64,000 nucleotides of DNA from Pigmentiphaga kullae (GTDB taxonomy: Bacteria; Pseudomonadota; Gammaproteobacteria; Burkholderiales; Burkholderiaceae_B): the NCBI RefSeq assembly GCF_004216695.1, contig NZ_SGXC01000002.1, positions 434,001 to 498,000 on the forward strand, read 5' to 3'. Under the pieces are notes generated by a model, which did not search any database, was not told where the DNA came from, and worked only from the letters and a program-made list of their open reading frames with translations. The position numbers and the translations under genes are program-made. Numbering within the stretch: position 1 is the first letter of the stretch; each line of letters starts with the position of its first letter. This document shows positions 54,199 to 64,000 of the stretch, piece after piece.

Positions 54199-54618
54199 TT
54201 ACCCGCGGATGTTGCTGCCGGGCGCGAATTCCTGCAGCTGCACGGCGGGCTGCGGCGTCCAGCCAGCCTGGCGGTGCTCGGCGACGACGTTGGTGAAGAT
54301 GCCGCCGCGCACGTACCACTTGGCGGTGATCCGCATGAAGCGCGGGGACAGCGCGCGCACGAGGTCGTCCAGGATCTCGTTGGTGACCGCTTCGTGGAAC
54401 TTGCCTTCGTTGCGGAAGCTCCAGGCGTAGAGCTTGAGGCTCTTGAGCTCGACGCACAACTGGTCGGGGATGTAGTCGATGACCAGCAGGGCGAAGTCCG
54501 GCTGTCCGGTCATCGGGCACAGGCAGGTGAATTCCGGCACCTCGATGTGGATCTGGAAGTCGCGCCCCGGGCTGGGGTTGGCGAAGGTGTCTAGGCTCTT
54601 GCTGGGTTGAGAGGGCAT
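54199..54618 (-). CDS. queF: NADPH-dependent 7-cyano-7-deazaguanine reductase QueF
   Basis: Reduces preQ0 to preQ1 in queuosine synthesis; 139 residues, the short unimodular form. The catalytic cysteine is C34 in [14 protein letters not shown] with acid D41; the NADPH motif [20 protein letters not shown] follows. Start ATG 54618 matches the family. It lies upstream of lplT on the same strand with a 126-bp gap, and is divergent from smc. No preQ1 riboswitch is apparent before it. Confidence 0.95.
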   Translation of the reverse strand: MPSQPSKSLDTFANPSPGRDFQIHIEVPEFTCLCPMTGQPDFALLVIDYIPDQLCVELKSLKLYAWSFRNEGKFHEAVTNEILDDLVRALSPRFMRITAKWYVRGGIFTNVVAEHRQAGWTPQPAVQLQEFAPGSNIRG

Positions 54619-54723
54619 GTCTCTTGCGATCTATACGTAACGAAAATGAAAAAACAGGCTGGGCGGCGGCCACTGGCGTAACCTTGCCGATGACCCTTTG
54701 GTATTATACGAAGCTGTGTTGGC

Positions 54724-54801
54724 CCCACCCCCTCCGCGCTTCGCGCGACCCCCCTCAAGGGGGCGGCACTGGAGGACCGGCGGAGCCGGATCCTCGGTGC
54801 C
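54724..54801 (-). repeat. Modular intergenic repeat, copy B
   Basis: On the minus strand: arm GGCAC, then GAGGATCCGG-CTCCGCCGGTCCTC, then GTGCC, followed by GCCCCCTTGAGGGGGG and TCGCGCGAAGCGCGGAGGGGG. The hairpin core matches copies A and C, while the flanking arms differ and remain complementary. This copy lies between the divergent queF and smc genes, unlike the other two, which lie between converging genes. Confidence 0.75.
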
Positions 54802-54896
54802 CTGGGTCGGAGGTAGGGCGTGTTCTGCCATATCCGACCGGCCCGGGCGCGGATCGGTTCCTTTTTCCAGCCTTTTTAAGCGAAGCTTCGTTTCCG

Positions 54897-57800
54897 GTGC
54901 GACTTACCCAGATCAAACTCGCAGGTTTCAAGTCGTTCGTCGACCCCACGTCCATCCAGGTGCCGAGCCAGCTGGTCGGCGTGGTGGGGCCCAATGGCTG
55001 CGGAAAGTCCAACATCATCGACGCCGTGCGCTGGGTCCTGGGCGAATCCAAGGCCTCCGAGCTGCGCGGCGAGTCCATGCAGGACGTGATCTTCAACGGT
55101 TCGGTCAACCGCAAGCCGGCGGCGCGCTCTTCGGTCGAACTGGTGTTCGACAATGCCGAGGGCCGGGCGTCCGGACAATGGAGCCAATACGGCGAGATCG
55201 CCGTCAAGCGCGTCCTGACCCGCGACGGCACCAGCAGCTATTTCGTCAACAACCAGCAGGTCCGCCGCCGCGACATCCATGACATCTTCCTGGGCACCGG
55301 CCTGGGGGCGCGCGGCTACGCCATCATCGGCCAGGGCATGATCTCGCGCATCATCGAGGCCCGGCCCGACGAACTGCGCGTGTTCCTGGAAGAGGCCGCA
55401 GGCGTGTCGCGCTACAAGGAACGCCGCCGCGAGACCGAGAACCGCCTGTCCGATACCCGCGAGAACATGACCCGGGTCGAGGACATCCTGCGCGAACTGG
55501 CCACCCAGCTCGAAAAGCTCGAGGCGCAGGCCGAGGTCGCCCAGCGCTACCAGGGGTTCCAGGCGGAAAGCGAACAGAAGCAGCGCTTCCTGTGGCTGCT
55601 GAAGAAGCGCGAGGCCGACGGCGACCGCATGAAGCACGCGCTGGCCATCGAACAGGCCCAGACCGACCTCGAGGCCGCCATGGCCGGCCTGCGCAAGCTG
55701 GAGTCCGACCTGGAGGGCACGCGCCAGGCGCACTACGCCGCCAGCGACGCCGTCCATGCCGCGCAGGGCGGGCTGTACGAGGCCAATGCCGAGGTCAGCC
55801 GGCTCGAGGCCGAGATCAAGTACGTGGTCGAGGCCCGCAACCGCATGCAGGCCCAGCTGGCGCAGTTGCAGCAGCAGATCGCCCAGTGGAACGAGCAGCA
55901 CGAGACCGGCAGCGACCAACTGGCGCAGGCCGAGGAAGACCTGGCAGTGGGCGAGGCCCGGGCCGAGGAAGCGCGCATCGTGGCCGAGGAAGCGCAAGCC
56001 CAGCTGCCCGACGTCGAGGCCAAGGTGCGCGATGCCGCGTCCGGCCTGTCCGAGCTGCGCGGCGCGCTGTCCCAGGTCGAGCAGAACCTGGCCCTGACCG
56101 CCCAGGAACAGCGCGAAGCCGATCGCCAGCTCCAGGCCCTGGCGCAGCGCCGCGAGCGCCTGGAGCAGGAAGAACGCAACCTGCAGCGCCCCGATCCGGC
56201 GCGGTTGGAACAATTGACGGGCGACCTGGCCGATACCGAGCAGCGTGTCGAGCACGCCCGGCAGGAACTGTCCACGCTGGAAGCCCAGTTGCCGCAGGTC
56301 GATGCCGGCCGCCGCCAGGCCCAGGAACTGGTGCAGAAGGAAGCGGCCGCCGTTTCGCAGATCGAGGCCCGGCTCTCGGCCCTGACGCGTTTGCAGCAGG
56401 ACGTGCAGAAGCAGGGCGCGCTGCATCCCTGGCTGGAAAAACACGAGCTGACACAGCTTGGCCGCCTGTGGCAGAAGCTGCACATCGAACCCGGCTGGGA
56501 AACGGCGCTGGAGGCCGTGCTGCGCGAGCGGCTGGCCGCGCTGGAAGTCAGCAACCTCGAATGGGCCAAGGCCTTCTTCGGCGACGCGCCGCCGGCGCGG
56601 CTGGCCTTCTACCAGATGCCGCCGGCCACGGCGCCGGCCCCCGCGCCGGCCGCGCTGACGCCGCTGGTGTCGCTGCTGCGCATCACCGATCCGGGCCTGC
56701 GTTCCCTGATGGCCGACTGGCTGCGCGACGTCTACACGGCCGCCGACGCCACCCAGGCGCTGGCCGCGCGCACCCAGTTGCCCGAGGGCGGCCAGTTCGT
56801 GGTCAAGGAAGGGCACCTGATCGGGCACAACAGCGTCCGTTTCTACGCCCCGGATTCCGAGCAGGCCGGCATGCTGGCGCGCCAGCAGGAGATCGAGAAC
56901 CTGCAACGCCAGTTGAAGGCGCAGCAGCTCATTGCCGACGAGGCCCGCTCCGCCGTGGCCCGCGCGGAAGCCGGCTACCAGCAGGTGGCCCAGGCCTTGC
57001 CCGCCTCGCGCCAGCGCCTGGCCGAGGTCACGCAGCGCCTGCACGCCATCCAGCTCGAACATTCCAAGCTGTCGCAGCAGGCCGCCCAATCCGAGGAACG
57101 CGCCGGCCGCATCCGCGAAGAGCGTGCCGAGCTCGAGGCCCAGGAAGAGGAAGCCCGCATCCGCAAGGAAGAGGCCGAGGGCCGCTTCGAGATTCTGGAT
57201 ACCCAGCTGGGCGACAAACAGTCCGCGTTCGAGGACGCGCAGATGGCCCAGGAACAGCGCGAAGCCGAGGTCCAGCGTGCACGCGATCGCCTGCGCGAGC
57301 TGGAGCGGTCGGCCCAGGAGGCCAGCTTCGCCGAGCGGGGCCTGCGCGCCCGCATCGACGAACTGCGCCGCAGCCTGCAACTGGCGGGCGAGCAAAGCCA
57401 GCGCGCCGCCACCGAGGCCGAACGGGTCCAGCAGGAATTGCGCGTGCTAGACGACGCGGCGGCCCAGGCCGGCCTGCAATCCGCGCTCGAATTGCGCAGC
57501 GAGCGCGAGCAGGTGCTGAACCGCGCCCGCATCGAAATGGATACCCTGGCAGCGCAACTGCGCGCGGCCGACGAACAGCGCCTGGGCATCGAGCGTTCGC
57601 TCGAGCCGCTGCGCAGCCGCATCACCGAGCTGCAGTTGAAGGAACAGGCGGCCCGCCTGGCGCAGGAACAGTATGCCGAGCAACTGGCCGGCCAGGAGCT
57701 GGACCTGGCGGCGCTGGGCGAACAGCTCGACGCGCTGCCCAAGGAATGGCAGCGCCCCAACTGGCTGCAGGCCGAGGTGCAGCGCCTGGCCCGCGAGGTC

Positions 57801-58427
57801 GCCGCGCTGGGCGCGGTCAACCTGGCCGCGCTGGACGAGCTGAACGCCTCGCGCGAGCGCAAGACCTATCTGGACGCCCAGCAGGCCGACCTGCAGTCCG
57901 CCATCGACACGCTCGAGGACGCCATCCGCAAGATCGACCGCGAGACGCGCCAGCTGCTGCAAGAGACCTTCGATACGGTCAACCGCAACTTCGGCGAACT
58001 CTTCCCGTCGCTGTTCGGCGGCGGCGAGGCCAAGCTCGTGATGACCGGCGAAGAAATCCTGGACGCGGGCGTGCAGGTCATGGCCCAGCCCCCGGGCAAG
58101 CGCAACAGCACCATCCACCTGCTGTCCGGCGGCGAGAAGGCCCTGACCGCCACCGCGCTGGTGTTCGCCATGTTCAAGCTCAATCCGGCGCCGTTCTGCC
58201 TGCTGGACGAGGTCGACGCGCCGCTGGACGACGCCAACACCGAGCGCTACGCGAACCTGGTGCGCCGGATGAGCGAGCAGACCCAGTTCCTGTTCATCTC
58301 GCACAACAAGATCGCGATGGAGATGGCGCACCAGCTGGTCGGCGTGACCATGCAGGAGCAGGGCGTCTCTCGCATCGTGGCCGTCGACATCGACTCGGCC
58401 ATGCAACTTGCCGTCGAGGCTGCCTGA
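54897..58427 (+). CDS. smc: Chromosome segregation protein SMC
   Basis: Structural maintenance of chromosomes ATPase, 1176 residues, that compacts and organises DNA with ScpAB. N-terminal Walker A GPNGCGKSN (31-39), long coiled coil, hinge (about 500-650, with Pro/Ala-rich linkers APAPAPAALTPLV), second coiled coil, then the signature LSGGEKALTATALVFAMF and Walker B FCLLDEVDAPLDDANTERY. GTG 54897 is chosen because VRLTQIKLAGFKSFVDPT is the family start; the ribosome site is weak and a 10-bp palindrome CGAAGCTTCG lies just before it. zipA follows after 61 bp. Confidence 0.96.
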   Translation: MRLTQIKLAGFKSFVDPTSIQVPSQLVGVVGPNGCGKSNIIDAVRWVLGESKASELRGESMQDVIFNGSVNRKPAARSSVELVFDNAEGRASGQWSQYGEIAVKRVLTRDGTSSYFVNNQQVRRRDIHDIFLGTGLGARGYAIIGQGMISRIIEARPDELRVFLEEAAGVSRYKERRRETENRLSDTRENMTRVEDILRELATQLEKLEAQAEVAQRYQGFQAESEQKQRFLWLLKKREADGDRMKHALAIEQAQTDLEAAMAGLRKLESDLEGTRQAHYAASDAVHAAQGGLYEANAEVSRLEAEIKYVVEARNRMQAQLAQLQQQIAQWNEQHETGSDQLAQAEEDLAVGEARAEEARIVAEEAQAQLPDVEAKVRDAASGLSELRGALSQVEQNLALTAQEQREADRQLQALAQRRERLEQEERNLQRPDPARLEQLTGDLADTEQRVEHARQELSTLEAQLPQVDAGRRQAQELVQKEAAAVSQIEARLSALTRLQQDVQKQGALHPWLEKHELTQLGRLWQKLHIEPGWETALEAVLRERLAALEVSNLEWAKAFFGDAPPARLAFYQMPPATAPAPAPAALTPLVSLLRITDPGLRSLMADWLRDVYTAADATQALAARTQLPEGGQFVVKEGHLIGHNSVRFYAPDSEQAGMLARQQEIENLQRQLKAQQLIADEARSAVARAEAGYQQVAQALPASRQRLAEVTQRLHAIQLEHSKLSQQAAQSEERAGRIREERAELEAQEEEARIRKEEAEGRFEILDTQLGDKQSAFEDAQMAQEQREAEVQRARDRLRELERSAQEASFAERGLRARIDELRRSLQLAGEQSQRAATEAERVQQELRVLDDAAAQAGLQSALELRSEREQVLNRARIEMDTLAAQLRAADEQRLGIERSLEPLRSRITELQLKEQAARLAQEQYAEQLAGQELDLAALGEQLDALPKEWQRPNWLQAEVQRLAREVAALGAVNLAALDELNASRERKTYLDAQQADLQSAIDTLEDAIRKIDRETRQLLQETFDTVNRNFGELFPSLFGGGEAKLVMTGEEILDAGVQVMAQPPGKRNSTIHLLSGGEKALTATALVFAMFKLNPAPFCLLDEVDAPLDDANTERYANLVRRMSEQTQFLFISHNKIAMEMAHQLVGVTMQEQGVSRIVAVDIDSAMQLAVEAA

Positions 58428-58488
58428 TGAGCGGGCAGTCCGCGAGCCGGCACTCTTTCCACCATGCCCCGCCATCGGGAACACACCA

Positions 58489-61658
<3,170 letters not shown>

Positions 61659-61692
61659 CGTTGCGAAGCGCCGCTTCGCAGGAAGGAAAACC

Positions 61693-62445
61693 ATGCAGGC
61701 AATCATCGGAGGCACCGGCCTCTACCATCTGACCGGACTCGTCGTGACGCGCCGCCAGGTCGTGCGCACGCCCTATGGCGAACCTTCGGGGGCGCTGACC
61801 TACGGCCGCATCGGCGACGGCGCGGAAATCGTCTTCCTGGCCCGCCATGGATACGGGCATACGCTGGCCCCGCACCGCATCAACTATCGCGCCAACCTCT
61901 GGGCCCTGCACGAGGTCGGGGTGCGGCGCATCGTGTCGGTGGCAACGGTAGGGGGCATCACGGGTCCCCTCGTCCCCGGCGTCATCGTCGTGCCCGACCA
62001 GATCATCGACTACACGACCGAACGGCCCCGCACCTTCTTCGAGGGTGGCGACCAGCCGGTGGCCCACGTGGACATGACCCAGCCCTACGGAGCCGCCATG
62101 CGGCACGATCTGCTGGAGTCGGCGCGGACCTGCGGGATCGCCGTGGTCGACGGCGGGGTCTATGGCTGCACGCAGGGTCCGCGGCTGGAAACCGCCGCGG
62201 AAATCCGCCGCATGGGTCGGGACGGCTGCGACATGGTCGGCATGACCGGCATGCCCGAGGCCGCCCTGGCGCGGGAGCTCGACCTGGACTATGCGGCCCT
62301 GTGCCTCGTCACCAACGATGCCGCGGGCCAGCGCGCCAGCGCGGACGAGATCTCGATGCAGGGCATGCGCGTGGTGGTGGACGACAGCATGCAGAACGTC
62401 CACCGCATCCTCGGCCAACTGGTGGGTGCCGACGGAACCGCCTGA
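61693..62445 (+). CDS. S-methyl-5'-thioinosine/thioadenosine phosphorylase
   Basis: Purine nucleoside phosphorylase of the PNP/MTAP class, 250 residues, in the methionine salvage pathway. AIIGGTGLYHLTGL is the phosphate-binding N terminus, RHGYGHTLAPHRINYRANLW and CTQGPRLETAAEIRRM are shared with the family, and MTGMPEAALARELDLDYAAL is the substrate loop. The sequence is closest to Pseudomonas MTIP, which uses methylthioinosine, and the loop NDAAGQ (Asn-Asp) fits that group or MTAP; the exact purine is uncertain. It lies 34 bp after ligA and is followed by a repeat element. Confidence 0.87.
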   Translation: MQAIIGGTGLYHLTGLVVTRRQVVRTPYGEPSGALTYGRIGDGAEIVFLARHGYGHTLAPHRINYRANLWALHEVGVRRIVSVATVGGITGPLVPGVIVVPDQIIDYTTERPRTFFEGGDQPVAHVDMTQPYGAAMRHDLLESARTCGIAVVDGGVYGCTQGPRLETAAEIRRMGRDGCDMVGMTGMPEAALARELDLDYAALCLVTNDAAGQRASADEISMQGMRVVVDDSMQNVHRILGQLVGADGTA

Positions 62446-62461
62446 TTCGTCAGTGATCCTG

Positions 62462-62611
62462 GGCACCGCGGATCCGGCTTCGCCGGTCCGCCGGTGCCGC
62501 CCACTGGGCCCGGCGCCGGGCCGCCCCAAGGCGGGCCCAGCCCCCGTCGGGGGGCCGCCGCGTAGCGGCTGGGGGCTCACGATTCAGGGCGCGCGTCAGC
62601 GCGTAGGGGGG
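62462..62611 (+). repeat. Modular intergenic repeat, copy C (long form)
   Basis: Arms GGCACCG and CGGTGCC enclose the core GGATCCGGCTTCGCCGGTCC; then GC-rich hairpins (GGGCCCGGC-GCCGGGCC; GCCCCCGTCGGGGGG) and finally GCGCGTCAGCGCGTAGGGGG, which ends a few bases before the stop codon of the minus-strand GST gene. Longer than copies A and B because of an extra GC-rich segment. Confidence 0.75.
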
Positions 62612-62616
62612 TCTAT

Positions 62617-63219
62617 TCACAAACCTTCGGCCTTGAGCGCCGCCTGCACGGCGGGGCGCTGCGCGATGCGTTCGCGGAAAGCCACGATGGCGGGCCAGCG
62701 CGACAGGTCGTAGTTCAGGCGCCCGGCCCAGCCGGTGGTCACGAACAGGTAGATGTCGGCCACGGAAAACCCGCCGGGCATCAGGTATTCGCGCTGCGAC
62801 AGCTCGCTTTGCACGTAGTCCAGGCGCGTGGCCAGGATCTGGCGGAACACGTCCTTGCCTTCCTCGCTCAGTGTGGGCTTGAACATGGGCGAGAAGCCCT
62901 TGTGGATCTCGGTGGCGATGAACACCAGCCAGGTTTGCAGCGCGTAGCGCTCGGCGCTGTCGGGCGGGGGCGCCAGCTTGCTTGCCGGCACGAGGTCGGC
63001 GACGTATTGCAGCAGCACGGCCAACTCGGTCATCACCACCCCGGGGGACACTTCCAGCGCCGGCACGTAGCCCTTGGGGTTGACCTTGCGGAAGTCCTGG
63101 CCGGTCTCGGTGGTCTTGGCCCTGAGGTCGACTTTTTCCCAGGTGAAGTCGATGCCTGCTTCGCGCAAGGCGATGTGGGGGGCCTGGGAACAGGCGCCGG
63201 GGGAGTAGTAGAGCTTCAT
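62617..63219 (-). CDS. Beta-class glutathione S-transferase
   Basis: A 200-residue GST. MKLYYSPGACSQAPHIALRE with Cys10 is the beta-class signature (the cysteine forms a mixed disulfide with glutathione). The glutathione-binding segments are KGYVPALEVSPG and MTELAVLLQYVAD; the C-terminal domain contains GGFSVADIYLFV. Roles include detoxification and peroxide or antibiotic resistance. ATG 63219 agrees with the family. It lies downstream of glgP on the same strand with a 55-bp gap, though no functional link is apparent. Confidence 0.93.
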   Translation of the reverse strand: MKLYYSPGACSQAPHIALREAGIDFTWEKVDLRAKTTETGQDFRKVNPKGYVPALEVSPGVVMTELAVLLQYVADLVPASKLAPPPDSAERYALQTWLVFIATEIHKGFSPMFKPTLSEEGKDVFRQILATRLDYVQSELSQREYLMPGGFSVADIYLFVTTGWAGRLNYDLSRWPAIVAFRERIAQRPAVQAALKAEGL

Positions 63220-63274
63220 GGGGCCTCGATGAAAGGGGTGGGAAAGCGGCTATTCTCTCACTGCCCGCGCGCTT

Positions 63275-64000
63275 TTACCGCAGCGTATGCTCCATTTCGG
63301 CCTCGTCGTACAGGTCGACGGGCACCGGCTTCACGTGCCAGATCTGCTCGGCGTATTCGCGGATGCTGCGGTCCGACGAAAACTTGCCCGAGCGCGCGGT
63401 GTTGAGGATGGACATGCGCGTCCAGCTTTCGGTGTCGCGATAGGCCTGGCTGACGAGATCCTGGCATTCGATGTAGGACTGGTAGTCCGCCAGCAGCAGG
63501 TAGGGGTCGTGCCGCAGCAGGTCGTCGACCAGTGGCCGGAACAGTTCGGTGTCGCCGCGCGAGAAGAAGCCGCTCTGGATCAGGTCGAGGCAGGTGCGCA
63601 GTTCGCTGTGGCTGTGGTAGTAGTCGCCGGGATGGTAGCCCGCGGTCTTGATGTGGCGCACTTCCGCCGCGGTATGACCGAACAGGAAGAAGTTCTCGGC
63701 CCCGACCTGGTCGCGCAGCTCGATGTTGGCGCCGTCCATGGTGCCTATGGTCAGCGCGCCGTTCATCGCGAATTTCATGTTGCCGGTGCCCGAGGCTTCC
63801 TTGCCCGCCAGCGATATCTGCTCGGACAGTTCGGCGGCCGGATAGATGCACTGGCCCTGGGTGACGTTGAAGTTGGGGATGAACACCACCTTGAGCAGGT
63901 CGCGCACGTCGGGATCGTTGTTGACCACTTCGCCCACCGAGGTGATGAGCTTGATCATCAGCTTGGCCGTGTGATAGCCAGGCGCGGCCTTGCCGCCGAA
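63275..64000 (-). CDS. glgP: Glycogen/starch phosphorylase, C-terminal part
   Basis: The last 241 codons of a PLP-dependent phosphorylase that releases glucose 1-phosphate from glycogen; the 5' part lies beyond the window. The frame is open at the edge with [19 protein letters not shown], part of the family core. The PLP lysine is in [19 protein letters not shown], followed by [20 protein letters not shown]. The end [13 protein letters not shown] is normal for the family. A full-length protein would be about 820 residues. Other glg genes may be upstream. Confidence 0.94.
   Translation of the reverse strand, partial: FGGKAAPGYHTAKLMIKLITSVGEVVNNDPDVRDLLKVVFIPNFNVTQGQCIYPAAELSEQISLAGKEASGTGNMKFAMNGALTIGTMDGANIELRDQVGAENFFLFGHTAAEVRHIKTAGYHPGDYYHSHSELRTCLDLIQSGFFSRGDTELFRPLVDDLLRHDPYLLLADYQSYIECQDLVSQAYRDTESWTRMSILNTARSGKFSSDRSIREYAEQIWHVKPVPVDLYDEAEMEHTLR

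Noticed and set aside
54881-54890. Palindrome CGAAGCTTCG just before smc
   Set aside because: Only ten bases long; too short to claim as an operator without comparative data.

Overview
The window is GC-rich, gene-dense DNA from a betaproteobacterium, most likely the Bordetella/Achromobacter group of the Alcaligenaceae. The evidence is a Bug-type periplasmic binding protein, an elongation factor P with arginine at position 32 next to earP, a risA/risS-type two-component pair, a DUF2863 protein, and the recJ-prfB-lysS and smc-zipA-ligA orders. Both ends of the window cut genes: an ABC permease at the left and glycogen phosphorylase at the right.

Layout. 1-6.7 kb: end of an iron-type ABC permease, then a malonate operon (matR, matA, a Bug binding protein, a crotonase-family protein, matB) with a perfect 14-bp MatR-type operator just upstream of matR. 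6.76-7.10 kb: tRNA-Leu(UAA) split by a 249-nt group I intron between U34 and A35. 7.1-9.15 kb: an AT-richer island with one orphan phage-type pectate-lyase-fold protein. 9.2-12.2 kb: a small membrane protein, a diguanylate cyclase and a DUF1178 protein. 12.4-15.1 kb (minus): efp, earP and a LysR regulator, divergent from a CidA/LrgB-type pair at 15.2-16.3 kb. 16.3-26.2 kb: a glutathione transferase, an SBF-like transporter, DUF2863, a CoA-transferase plus HMG-CoA-lyase pair, a LysR regulator, acnA behind a large palindrome, and a yjaB-like acetyltransferase.

26.3-31.3 kb: a lipoprotein, selD-selU (tRNA selenouridine synthesis), two small enzymes or binding proteins and a serine hydrolase. 31.3-36.9 kb (minus): an RpfE-type gene, recJ, prfB (with its programmed +1 frameshift) and lysS. 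37-43.6 kb (plus): lolC, lolD, tatD-type nuclease, comEC, an alpha/beta hydrolase and a Rid protein. 43.7-50 kb: mtfA, relA, a gamma-glutamylcyclotransferase-like gene, an AhpC-type peroxiredoxin and risA-risS. 50-54.6 kb: a small unknown protein, tsaB-rimI-uracil-DNA glycosylase, lplT and queF. 54.9-62.4 kb: smc, zipA, ligA and a methylthioinosine/methylthioadenosine phosphorylase. 62.6-64 kb: a beta-class glutathione transferase and glgP.

Most of the window is core housekeeping. The parts that stand out are the intron-split tRNA-Leu(UAA) beside an AT-rich orphan gene that uses TTA codons, a three-copy intergenic repeat whose hairpin arms differ between copies yet stay complementary, and several perfect palindromes in front of matR, cidA, selD and acnA. 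No CRISPR array, rRNA operon, insertion sequence or complete prophage was seen.
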